Shown here: positions 36,102 to 43,866 of the stretch, in pieces
Numbering within the stretch: the stretch's first letter is position 1
Layout of the letters: each line of letters begins with the position of its first letter
Assembly: GCA_013204555.1 (NCBI GenBank)
Contig: JABMNO010000080.1
Location: 1-64,000, forward strand
Length of the DNA: 64,000 bases
Origin: Chloroflexota bacterium
GTDB lineage: Bacteria; Chloroflexota; Dehalococcoidia; Lucifugimonadales; Lucifugimonadaceae
Reading direction: 5' to 3'
Translations under genes and position numbers: made by a program
Notes under the pieces: model-generated
The model's input: the letters and a program-made list of their open reading frames with translations, nothing else
Databases searched by the model: none
What the model was told of the DNA's origin: nothing

Positions 36102-36626
36102 TTGCAGTACATTGAATTCGTCTCACACGCGCTTGATACGGTGAATGAAGAGACGCAAGCTTCCCTTGATGGAATGACCGTTGATCAACTGATGTTCCGC
36201 CCAGCGCCACAGGCCAACTCAATGGCGTGGCTGGCATGGCACATTGCGCGGACGCAGGACGAACGCGCATCGCACCTGACTGGACGCGATCAACTCTGGG
36301 TTAGCGATGGCTGGCACGCACGCTTTGGGCTTGCGCCAGATCCCGCGAACACCGGGCGTCGGCATGATGACGATGAAGTTGCAGCAGTTCGCCCAGAGTC
36401 CGTAGGCGCGGCAAGTGGATACTGCACGGCGGCATATCAACGGGCGAGTCAGTACATCGGCTCCCTGGAGCCCGGGGACGAAGAGAAATCAGTCTCACAC
36501 CCCGAAGGCGGCGACTCGAAGTTGATCGCCATCCTGGACAGGTTGGTTCACGGCGGTTTCACCCACGTTGGCCAGCTCATGTACGTTCGAGGCCTCATTG
36601 AGCAGCGGCACTGGTTTTCCCGGTAA
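36102..36626 (+). CDS. DinB/DUF664 family protein
   Basis: 174 aa from TTG 36102. Four-helix bundle of the DinB type: first helix ends DTVNEET, then LAWHIARTQDE with a metal-binding His near 47, and the late helix HGGFTHVGQLMYVRGL near 146-161 with the second and third ligand positions. The family includes thiol-dependent transferases (mycothiol- or bacillithiol-dependent), but function is unproven here. Same strand, 39 nt after the CocE-type gene. Confidence 0.82.
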   Translation: MQYIEFVSHALDTVNEETQASLDGMTVDQLMFRPAPQANSMAWLAWHIARTQDERASHLTGRDQLWVSDGWHARFGLAPDPANTGRRHDDDEVAAVRPESVGAASGYCTAAYQRASQYIGSLEPGDEEKSVSHPEGGDSKLIAILDRLVHGGFTHVGQLMYVRGLIEQRHWFSR

Positions 36627-36649
36627 GCCGGATCGCGTATTTGTACGCA

Positions 36650-36670
36650 TATGGGGGTAACTCCCCCATA
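36650..36670. terminator. Strong hairpin after the DinB gene
   Basis: TATGGGGG and CCCCCATA flank a 5-nt TAACT loop, giving a perfect 8-bp stem 23 nt after the DinB stop. No T tract follows on either strand, so intrinsic termination is uncertain. It may end the amidase-to-DinB unit or act as a 3' stabiliser. Confidence 0.45.
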
Positions 36671-36870
36671 GGTTCGCCGTAGAACACCCACTCGATAGGC
36701 GGGGAAGGTTCGCGTGGAGTCGCGCCTCACTGCAACGCAAATAAGTAATTGAAGGGTCTAGTCTGGTCGAAGTGACACACGCTCACTGGTCGGACTTCAA
36801 TTGGTGTCGGGGGGCAATAATCGGAGGTCGGCCGGTGGGCGGTGTTTCCTTGAGCACAGGGGGGATTTTT

Positions 36871-37407
36871 TTGGAACCTGCAGTCGCGACAATATTTTTC
36901 GAATCGGCAAAGAGCGTGTTTCACGCCGAGTTTGGCGAGACGCCAACAACTATTTACGGCAACGCCCGTACGCAGCCATTCACCAGCAATGATCTTGTGA
37001 TTGAGATCGAAATTTCTGGAGATCTCTCTGGCCGGGCCTGCTACGGGTTCTCAGCCGAAGTGATCGCAACCTTGGGCGGAATGCCTGACCCAGAGCGGGG
37101 ATTTGACGCCTACTCTGAATCTCTGGTGCAAGAGATGGCAAATATCATCACAGGCCAGACTCTGATCAAACTCGAAAATCACGGACACCGCTGCGAAATT
37201 AGTCCGCCGGAGATATTGGAGGCCTACCAGTACCCCGTCCCTGAAGAGGTCGATGACGGAGAAGCCGTCCAATTCCTCTATCAGGGTGGCCACGCCTCAA
37301 TCTGGACCGACCTGAAAATCGGTGATCAAACACCCGGCGACGGAGAAGTAGGCGCCGGATTTGACCAATCCGCAATCGACGCACTTTTCGCCGCTGCCGC
37401 GTCGTAA
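36871..37407 (+). CDS. CheX/CheC-like protein with FliM-type C-terminal peptide
   Basis: 178 aa from TTG 36871, placed seven bases after a strong AGGGGGGA ribosome site with a T run between. Residues about 1-110 resemble CheX/CheC: EPAVATIFFESAKSVF opening helix, GRACYGFSAEVIATLGG, and ESLVQEMANIITGQTL near 88-103. CheX/CheC proteins dephosphorylate CheY; the typical Glu-x-x-Asn is kept as EMAN. The last residues read FDQSAIDALF (164-173), like the CheY-binding N-terminal peptide of FliM (LSQxEIDALL). No chemotaxis or flagellar genes are in this window. Confidence 0.7.
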   Translation: MEPAVATIFFESAKSVFHAEFGETPTTIYGNARTQPFTSNDLVIEIEISGDLSGRACYGFSAEVIATLGGMPDPERGFDAYSESLVQEMANIITGQTLIKLENHGHRCEISPPEILEAYQYPVPEEVDDGEAVQFLYQGGHASIWTDLKIGDQTPGDGEVGAGFDQSAIDALFAAAAS

Positions 37408-37456
37408 ATCGGAGGTCCGCATGGGCGGATTTGCAATCCTCGGGTCGCTGCGACCT

Positions 37457-37462
37457 TATAAT
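37457..37462 (+). promoter_or_regulatory. -10 element ahead of ilvE
   Basis: A consensus TATAAT lies 63 bp before the ilvE start, within ACCTTATAATTG. No good -35 is found at 16-18 bp. It marks the likely start of an ilvE transcript separate from the CheX-like gene. Confidence 0.5.
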
Positions 37463-37524
37463 TGTGCGGCCCGCGAGTTAACACGTGCTCGCATCGCGAT
37501 ATCTAACGAGAGGATTGCAACAGA

Positions 37525-38460
37525 ATGTCGAATGGTCCATACGCGTTTCTAGGTGGCAAAGTTGTTCCACTTGCGGACGCGAAGGTAGGGATCATGACGC
37601 ACGCCCTGCATTACGGGACGGCGGCATTTGAGGGTATTCGTGGGAACTGGAATGAGGCCCATGGAAAGGTCTATATCTTTCGACTGAAAGAGCATTACGA
37701 ACGATTGATTCGTGGATGCAAGATCTTGCAGATGGATCTCCCGTACTCCGCGGATGAGTACGTGGACATCACGACGAACCTTCTTGAGCAGAATGGCTAC
37801 CGGGAAGATGTGTACATACGGCCTCTGGCGTTCAAGAGCCAGGAGTTGGTCGCCAATTTGAAGTTGCACGAGATCGAAAGCGACTTTGGACTCGTGATTC
37901 TCCCTTTTGGCTCATACATTGATAACCATCGCGCCATCCGGTGTCAGACGTCCTCATGGCGTCGCCCTGACGACTCTGTCATGCCAACTGGCGTCAAGCT
38001 CACAGGTTTGTACACCACCAGCATCCTCGCCAAGACAGAGGCCGTGAAGGCGGGATTCGATGAGGCGATTCTCCTGAATATTAATGGCACCGTGTCTGAA
38101 GGAAGCGGTGAGAATCTGTTCATGATTACTGATGGCCGTATATCCACTCCAGGTGAAACGGAAAACGAACTGCTCGGCATCACTCGAGACACAGTGAAGA
38201 CACTGGTGAAAAACGAACTCGGCATGGACGTGGTTGAACGTGTGATTCACCGGAGCGAGTTGTACCTTGCCGACGAGGCGTTCCTGACTGGGACCGCAGC
38301 CCACGTGACATCGATGGGTGAGTTGGATAGCCGGAAGATTGGGACGGGCGAGGTTGGGCCAATCACCAAGCAGATTCAGGATATCTACGCTGACGTGGTC
38401 AAAGGCAACAATCCGAAGTACATGGACTGGTGTACCGCCGTGGTGCCCGGTGGCGGATAG
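37525..38460 (+). CDS. ilvE: Branched-chain amino acid aminotransferase
   Basis: 311 aa, PLP fold type IV. HYGTAAFEGIRG near residues 29-40 (substrate and PLP pocket), Arg in IYIFRLKEHYERL, the PLP Lys in GVKLTGLY near 154, and the signature EAILLNINGTVSEGSGENLF near 183-200 with conserved Glu and Gly-rich loop. Transfers the amino group in the last step of Leu, Ile and Val synthesis. Located about 16 kb from the ilv/leu cluster, so it is separate from the T-box-controlled genes. Confidence 0.94.
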   Translation: MSNGPYAFLGGKVVPLADAKVGIMTHALHYGTAAFEGIRGNWNEAHGKVYIFRLKEHYERLIRGCKILQMDLPYSADEYVDITTNLLEQNGYREDVYIRPLAFKSQELVANLKLHEIESDFGLVILPFGSYIDNHRAIRCQTSSWRRPDDSVMPTGVKLTGLYTTSILAKTEAVKAGFDEAILLNINGTVSEGSGENLFMITDGRISTPGETENELLGITRDTVKTLVKNELGMDVVERVIHRSELYLADEAFLTGTAAHVTSMGELDSRKIGTGEVGPITKQIQDIYADVVKGNNPKYMDWCTAVVPGGG

Positions 38461-38493
38461 CCGCTACTCACTTTCGTGATCTGCTAGAGGCCG

Positions 38494-39114
38494 TTGACTC
38501 CTCAAGATATCGGCGACATATTTCTTCGCGACTACCTGGTCGCGATGTATTTGGCGACGCTTGGAGTCGTGCAGATAGGCGCATCGCACGGTGGCATATC
38601 CGGGATGTTGTTCCTGCGATCTGAGCGCGCATCCCGCGTTCTTGGCTCACTCCTGATGGTTGGCGCGCTGGTGTTCTTCTTCACCGTGCCGCTCTGGGAC
38701 GACGGACCATGGGGTGCAGAGTCCCCTAATGGAGTCACCGGACGGGAGGGCAGAACAGTTGTGTGGGAAACATCATCCTGGGACGATCTCACAAGCGCCC
38801 GCAACATTAACGATATCGACGGTGGATTCTCAGGCGGCTCTCAGGGCATCTGGTTTCCGCTCGCTGCTGGCCTCGCTCTGATCTCAACTTATGTGATCTC
38901 ATCGATCATCCACCGCTCGGGCCCGCGTCCACCCAGCGATATCACAAGCAACAGTGGCGTCGAGCATCTGAAGTCCAGCACGTGGCTCAAGGTCGTTCGC
39001 CCATCTCTGGGCTACTGGAGACACAGATGGCGGTCTGAGGTGGCGGATGAGTTCGCGCTCGGGAGGCCCTGGGGCGGCGTTCGGTGGCTGGTGTGGAAGT
39101 TGCGCTCTAAATGA
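38494..39114 (+). CDS. Membrane protein of unknown function
   Basis: 206 aa from TTG 38494. Three or four hydrophobic segments (about residues 15-32, 45-65, 118-138) with a Gly/Asp-rich extracellular loop of about 50 aa between the second and third (SPNGVTGREGR, SSWDDL, NDIDGGF). The C-terminus is soluble and rich in Trp and basic residues. No family recognised. Its stop overlaps the PAP2-like gene (ATGA), so the two are translationally coupled. Confidence 0.7.
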   Translation: MTPQDIGDIFLRDYLVAMYLATLGVVQIGASHGGISGMLFLRSERASRVLGSLLMVGALVFFFTVPLWDDGPWGAESPNGVTGREGRTVVWETSSWDDLTSARNINDIDGGFSGGSQGIWFPLAAGLALISTYVISSIIHRSGPRPPSDITSNSGVEHLKSSTWLKVVRPSLGYWRHRWRSEVADEFALGRPWGGVRWLVWKLRSK

Positions 39115-39698
39115 ACGCCTTCGACACGGAGATTACGAAGTGGTTGAACTCAGATCTGGGCGGGTTTGGCCCGCTGGACTGGATGATGAAGATGCTGGCC
39201 AGTGACTACCTTGTGCCACCGCTGTTCGCACTGGCGATTATTGGCGTGATCTTCATTGGCCGCAATCCCGATGAGCGATTCCGGTACCAGCGGCTCGCAT
39301 TCAAGGCAGTGATCGCAATAGCGATGACTAACTGGGTGCTGGCGATACTCAACGGGCAGTTTGATCGCGATCGACCGTATGTGGCGTTGCCCGACGATAT
39401 TGAGTTAATGTTCTATCCGGCCACAGATCCATCGTTTCCGGCTAACCCAACAGCGGTTGGATTTGCCGTCGCTGTTGCGCTGTTCCCCGTGAGCCGGAAG
39501 CTGAGCATAGGTCTTGCCGCGGCCGCACTGGTCGTTGGGTTCTCACGCGTCTATGCCGGAGTTTTCTTCCCCACAGACGTAATGGGCGCCGCCGTTCTGG
39601 GTGCAGCGATGCCCTGGGTTGCGGGCGGGATCATCAGACTTTTCGACCCGGTACTCAATCTAGCACTCCGCGTCGCACGAGCGTTCGCCGTCGCCTGA
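39111..39698 (+). CDS. PAP2-like membrane phosphatase homolog, catalytic His absent
   Basis: 195 aa with about five membrane helices. The three PAP2 motifs are recognisable but altered: DRDRP near residue 87 (motif 1 Arg-Pro kept), PANPTAVGF near 108 where PSGH is expected (His missing), and SRVYAGVFFPTDV near 148 where SRxxxxxHxxxD is expected (His replaced by Phe). Active PAP2 enzymes need both His. The protein may be a non-catalytic member or have changed activity. Overlaps the preceding membrane protein gene by 4 nt, and abuts the convergent CpsB-like gene. Confidence 0.75.
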   Translation: MNAFDTEITKWLNSDLGGFGPLDWMMKMLASDYLVPPLFALAIIGVIFIGRNPDERFRYQRLAFKAVIAIAMTNWVLAILNGQFDRDRPYVALPDDIELMFYPATDPSFPANPTAVGFAVAVALFPVSRKLSIGLAAAALVVGFSRVYAGVFFPTDVMGAAVLGAAMPWVAGGIIRLFDPVLNLALRVARAFAVA

Positions 39699-40511
39699 TT
39701 ACTCTTCACCACCACCGCTAAACGGCCACCACCATTTACGCCGAGACGGCAGCGGGGGTCGCGGTCCTTCGAGTTCAGGGTCACGACCGTCGATAATATT
39801 GCGCGGGGAGTCCTCAAAAAGCATGCGCGCCCTCTCCACTCCAATCAGCTCTTCAGCGCGTTGGTGCGCCTGTGAGAGGAGCGGGAGACGTACACGCTCA
39901 GGCCGGTGCATGTCAGAGGCGGCCACATGTGCCAGGTCATGCAACAGGAAATATTCAGCCGACTTTTGGGCTCTTGAGCCAAACTCGCCCAGCAGGCTTC
40001 CGGCGGTGATCTGCACAAGCATTCCCGACTCAACCAGCTTACGCAACTTACCAGGGCTCTTCTGAAATTCTGAGTTGCGTTCTGGATGCGCGATTACAGG
40101 AACCAGTCGACGCACCTGAAGATCGAACAATACGCGGTCCATATAGGGCGGGTAGCTGGTAAACGGCGGCTCGCTCAGGATGAACTTCGTTCCGTTGATG
40201 GGCAACGCGATGCCCTGATCAAACCACTCACCAAGTTCAGGTTCAATGTGGTTTTCCATGCCCAGAATCACCCGGGGAACCCGCTGTGTTGGTCCCGCTT
40301 GTGATCGAAGCCGACCGTTTAGCTCCACGATCAGATTCTGCAGATGCTCCACCGAGTGGTTGTTCATCACATCTCGCTGGTGAGGGGACGCATGTATCAC
40401 GTCCGTTCCGTCCGCGGAGGCCATTCGCGCCATCTCAACGGTATCGTCCATAGACTGAGGGCCGTCATCCACGGACGGCAACAGATGTGTATGAATATCT
40501 ACGCGAGCCAT
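39699..40511 (-). CDS. CpsB/YwqE-type PHP-domain tyrosine phosphatase
   Basis: 270 aa. PHP metal site: VDIHTHLLPSVDDGP near 4-18, ASPHQ near 40, GMENHIEPEL near 84 and IAHPERN near 143, SDMHRPE near 197. This order is typical of CpsB/YwqE enzymes that dephosphorylate tyrosine kinases controlling capsule or exopolysaccharide synthesis. The C-terminal ~35 aa is Pro- and Trp-rich and basic (RRKWWWPF), unusual for the family, and could be a membrane-contact tail. Only 10 nt separate it from the PIG-L gene upstream on the same strand. Confidence 0.9.
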   Translation of the reverse strand: MARVDIHTHLLPSVDDGPQSMDDTVEMARMASADGTDVIHASPHQRDVMNNHSVEHLQNLIVELNGRLRSQAGPTQRVPRVILGMENHIEPELGEWFDQGIALPINGTKFILSEPPFTSYPPYMDRVLFDLQVRRLVPVIAHPERNSEFQKSPGKLRKLVESGMLVQITAGSLLGEFGSRAQKSAEYFLLHDLAHVAASDMHRPERVRLPLLSQAHQRAEELIGVERARMLFEDSPRNIIDGRDPELEGPRPPLPSRRKWWWPFSGGGEE

Positions 40512-40521
40512 GGCTTATCTT

Positions 40522-41274
40522 TTATCCACGAGCGATCAGACGACGATAGGCCTGCCCGTACTCAAAGGGGTAGTTTGTGGCGACCGTCTTTGCTCGTTCC
40601 CTCAACCGATCTCCAACCGCAGGACCATCGCTGAGTCCGCCGACCTGGCTTTCGTGCTGATGAAGTGCCTCAATCTGTTTCTCAACTCCGTTGGTGGTAT
40701 CAACAATCGCGTTCGGAGTATCTGAGCCCCACATTAAAACTTCACGCACTTTGTACGGCTCAATCCCATCATGTTCCATATGCTCCGGGAAATGCAGGTG
40801 GTCTCGCGCATATGGATAGATCGCATCAAGCACCGCGGTGCCGACCATTCTGTGGTCCCTGTGATTGAATCCGTTGAATCTGTGGGGGTCATGGCATAAG
40901 ACTACTTCAGGGCGATACTTGCGAATCATCCACACCATCTCGCCAAGGAACACCCTGTCCGCCTCAAGACCACCATCGGGGTGGTCCAGAAACTCCACGT
41001 GCTTTGCGCCAGCCACTTCTGAGGCTCGCATCTGCTCAGAGCGGCGGACAGGCACAATCGCATCTGACGTCATTGAGCGATCATTGCTGCCGCTACTTCC
41101 TGATGTGCAGGTAATCATTGATATTTCGCAGCCCTGTGCTGACCACGCAGCGATAACTCCACCCGCGCCAAGTTCCCCATCATCCGGGTGGGCAAATACC
41201 ACCATGGCTCTTTCAGGTACGTCTTCAATGATCTCTAGCTGCGTTCTTTCATACGGAATCGCGTTGGTAGTCAT
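40522..41274 (-). CDS. PIG-L/LmbE-family deacetylase
   Basis: 250 aa. Zinc site AHPDD near residues 28-32 and the second ligand block FNHRDHR near 135-141; the CTSG..GSND loop is also typical. Family members remove acetyl groups from N-acetylglucosamine-type substrates (MshB, BshB, Mca, PIG-L). Exact substrate not assigned. Operon-like with the CpsB-type gene downstream; divergent from glyA. Confidence 0.9.
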   Translation of the reverse strand: MTTNAIPYERTQLEIIEDVPERAMVVFAHPDDGELGAGGVIAAWSAQGCEISMITCTSGSSGSNDRSMTSDAIVPVRRSEQMRASEVAGAKHVEFLDHPDGGLEADRVFLGEMVWMIRKYRPEVVLCHDPHRFNGFNHRDHRMVGTAVLDAIYPYARDHLHFPEHMEHDGIEPYKVREVLMWGSDTPNAIVDTTNGVEKQIEALHQHESQVGGLSDGPAVGDRLRERAKTVATNYPFEYGQAYRRLIARG

Positions 41275-41501
41275 TCACTTCCCATGTGTGCGCCTCAAGT
41301 GAGCGAGATGCACAGGCGCTTCGTTCGTCGGTAATTCACCTACGGCATTCTAGACAATTGAGCCAGGGCAACCAATAAGACGTTTGGCCTGGGCGCACGA
41401 AGGTGAGGCGCGGACATAGACTAGGGAATGTGCAGGCGCCACGAACAAAAGTGGCGATGCGCATTGAAAATCCTGCCCTTAATCCTGTTGGTGTTGCGTC
41501 T

Positions 41502-42749
41502 ATGAGTGTGCTGTCTGTTCAGGATCCTGAAGTTTCGAAGGCCATCGCTGCCGACGAGCGCCGTTTGGTCGACGAGTTGGTGTTGATCGCGTCGGAAAAC
41601 TACGCAAGTACCGCTGTGCGTGAGGCTACCGGCTCCGTAATGACGAACAAGTACGCGGAGGGATATCCCGGTCGCCGCTACTACGCCGGGACTGAAAACG
41701 TCGACCGCGTAGAAGTGCTGGCCCAGGAGCGGGCAAAAGAGATATTTGGCTGCGACCATGTGAATGTTCAACCCCACTCCGGCTCGCAAGCCAATATGGC
41801 GACCTACTTCGCACTTCTGGAGCCCGGGGACGTTGTTCTGGGAATGCGATTGGATCAGGGAGGTCATCTGACCCACGGCTCACCGGTTAACTTCTCAGGC
41901 CAGTTTTACGATTTTGCATCCTACGGCGTAGAGCGAGAGACCGAGGTGATCAATTTCGATGAGGTTGAGTCTCTGGCAAAGGAACTGCGGCCCAAAATCA
42001 TTGTCTGTGGCGCAACGGCGTATCCAAGGACGATCGATTTCGAGCGATTCAAAGAGATCGCTGATGAGACCGGAGCCATCTTATTAGCCGATATATCTCA
42101 CATTGCTGGACTAATTGCCGGTGGCGTACATCCGTCGCCAATTCCTTATGCCGACATCGTCACTACGACAACTCATAAGACACTCCGAGGGCCCCGTGGG
42201 GCCATGATCATGTGCAAGGAGGAATACCGGCGCAAGATCGACTCCGCTGTATTCCCAAGAATGCAGGGCGGCCCCATGATGCACGTAATAGCGGCCAAGG
42301 CCGTCGCATTCAATGAAGCGTTGCAACCTGGCTTCAAAATCTACGCCCGCACGGTCGTTGAGAACGCTAAGGCACTATCAAGCGCCCTCGCCAAACGGGG
42401 CCTGCGGATTGTTTCGGGTGGTACGGACAATCACCTGATGCTGGTAGATCTGACGCCGCTGGGTGTCACTGGCAAGATTGCACAGGACGGTCTGAGTGAG
42501 GCCGGGATCATCACAAATCGGAACGCCATTCCCTTTGATAAGGAAAAACCAATGGTCACCAGCGGACTGAGACTTGGCACACCCGCACTGTCCAGTCGCG
42601 AGATGGGAATTCACGAGATGGAGACCGTAGCTGACTTCATTATGGAAGGGCTATCGGCAATTGACGATTCAGCGAAACTCAGCAACATCCGTCGTCGGGT
42701 TAGAGACTTCGCGAGGCAATACCCAGCGCCGGGGGTGACTGATGCTTAG
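41502..42749 (+). CDS. glyA: Serine hydroxymethyltransferase
   Basis: 415 aa from ATG 41502, the usual length and N-terminus of the family; earlier in-frame starts at 41403 and 41457 give atypical leaders. ASENYAS near 30, [11 protein letters not shown] near 54, GSQAN near 93, HLTHGSP near 121, and the PLP-binding Lys in [12 protein letters not shown] near 222-233. Interconverts serine and glycine with tetrahydrofolate. Ribosome site at 41502 is weak, so start is moderately certain. Confidence 0.95.
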   Translation: MSVLSVQDPEVSKAIAADERRLVDELVLIASENYASTAVREATGSVMTNKYAEGYPGRRYYAGTENVDRVEVLAQERAKEIFGCDHVNVQPHSGSQANMATYFALLEPGDVVLGMRLDQGGHLTHGSPVNFSGQFYDFASYGVERETEVINFDEVESLAKELRPKIIVCGATAYPRTIDFERFKEIADETGAILLADISHIAGLIAGGVHPSPIPYADIVTTTTHKTLRGPRGAMIMCKEEYRRKIDSAVFPRMQGGPMMHVIAAKAVAFNEALQPGFKIYARTVVENAKALSSALAKRGLRIVSGGTDNHLMLVDLTPLGVTGKIAQDGLSEAGIITNRNAIPFDKEKPMVTSGLRLGTPALSSREMGIHEMETVADFIMEGLSAIDDSAKLSNIRRRVRDFARQYPAPGVTDA

Positions 42750-42869
42750 CCATGCGAAATCCGCACGTAAATGGAGTTCAGAGACGTATTTGCAACGTGG
42801 CCATGTTGCATCAACATTTCGCCGTATCTGGCCAGTTGAAGGCTAGATGAGGGCAAGTGGCCTTCTGCG

Positions 42870-42878
42870 TGCTATACT
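42870..42878 (+). promoter_or_regulatory. Extended -10 promoter of the rpsF operon
   Basis: TGCTATACT is an extended -10 (TGn plus TATACT), 60 bp before the rpsF start. No -35 is visible at normal spacing. The 120 bp between glyA and this site holds a near-perfect palindrome TGCAACGTGGCCATGTTGCA (42791-42810) that may be a glyA 3' hairpin. Confidence 0.55.
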
Positions 42879-42937
42879 TTTTGACTGTCCAATTTGGGCA
42901 AAATCTCTGTTGAATTAGGTCATTCGGGAGACATCCA

Positions 42938-43327
42938 ATTCCAGTTACTCGCGACTACGAACTTATGTGGCTTTTGGGAGCTGACGCGGACGAAGACGCC
43001 GGCGCTGCTTCTGTTGAAAAAGTAACCGCCCTTATCAAGGACGGTGGTGGTGAATTAGAAAACGCCGCTCTCTGGGGCAAGAGAACCCTTGCCTACCAGG
43101 TAGAGAAGAACAAAGAAGGCTCTTATTTCCTGGCGAATTTCAAGCTGGATAGCGCGGCAACCCCTACTCTGGAACGTGCGCTGGACGCAGATCAGGGTGT
43201 CATCCGACACATTCTCATTCGGCACAACCGGCCAGTCCCCATGGTTGTGGAAGCTGATGAACCTGAAGAGCGCAGCAGAGATCGAGACAGGGGCGGAAGG
43301 GACAACCGAAGGCCACGACGGTCGTAG
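42938..43327 (+). CDS. rpsF: 30S ribosomal protein S6, ATT start proposed
   Basis: 129 aa if started at ATT 42938. A CGGGAGA site lies seven bases before ATT, and the resulting N-terminus PVTRDYELMWLL contains the conserved RxYE element and first beta strand of S6. The first ATG (42965) would start inside that strand and has no ribosome site. The rest matches S6: LENAALWGKRTLAYQVEKNKEG and YFLANFKLD. The C-terminal tail is Arg/Asp-rich. First gene of the rpsF-ssb-rpsR operon. Confidence 0.9.
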   Translation: MPVTRDYELMWLLGADADEDAGAASVEKVTALIKDGGGELENAALWGKRTLAYQVEKNKEGSYFLANFKLDSAATPTLERALDADQGVIRHILIRHNRPVPMVVEADEPEERSRDRDRGGRDNRRPRRS

Positions 43328-43339
43328 GGAGCCCTTTAT

Positions 43340-43804
43340 ATGACGCTCAATAAAGTAATCCTCATCGGCAATCTCGGAGCCGATCCTGAGATGCGCTACA
43401 CCCCAAACGGAGCGGCCGTTTGTGAGTTCAGGATGGCCGTAAGCCGACGCTACACCACCGCCGCAGGGGAGCAGCGCGAGGAAACTGAGTGGTTCAGAGT
43501 CACCTCATGGAACAAACTGGCTGAACTTGTGAACCAGTATCTGCAAAAAGGCCGGAAGGCTTATGTTGAGGGAAGAATTAGTTCAAGCGCCTACACAGAC
43601 AGGGAAGGTCAGCCAAGAGCTTCTCTAGAGGTGACAGCGGAGACGGTTCTCTTCCTGGATCCCAGGAGCGGCAACTGGGAAGAAGGGGCATTACCTCCAG
43701 ACCGTAATGCGGCAGCTCCATCTGTTTCTGGTCCTGCTGCTGAAGGCTCACCGCCGGGTGATGTTTCGCCCGAGACGGAAGATGTTGAAGAGCTGCCCTG
43801 GTAG
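43340..43804 (+). CDS. ssb: Single-stranded DNA-binding protein
   Basis: 154 aa. OB fold: NKVILIGNLGADPEMRYTPNG near 3-24, CEFRMAVSRRYT, the ETEWFRVTSWNKLAE block near 49-62, GRKAYVEGRI near 74. The C-terminus ends in acidic residues and ELPW, close to the DDxPF tip that binds partner proteins but with Pro-Trp. Second gene of the operon, 12 nt after rpsF, as in many bacteria. Confidence 0.95.
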   Translation: MTLNKVILIGNLGADPEMRYTPNGAAVCEFRMAVSRRYTTAAGEQREETEWFRVTSWNKLAELVNQYLQKGRKAYVEGRISSSAYTDREGQPRASLEVTAETVLFLDPRSGNWEEGALPPDRNAAAPSVSGPAAEGSPPGDVSPETEDVEELPW

Positions 43805-43866
43805 ATCGTTACCAGCTACATATACAAATACCTAGTTAATTAGTCAACGAAAGTACCGATACAAGA

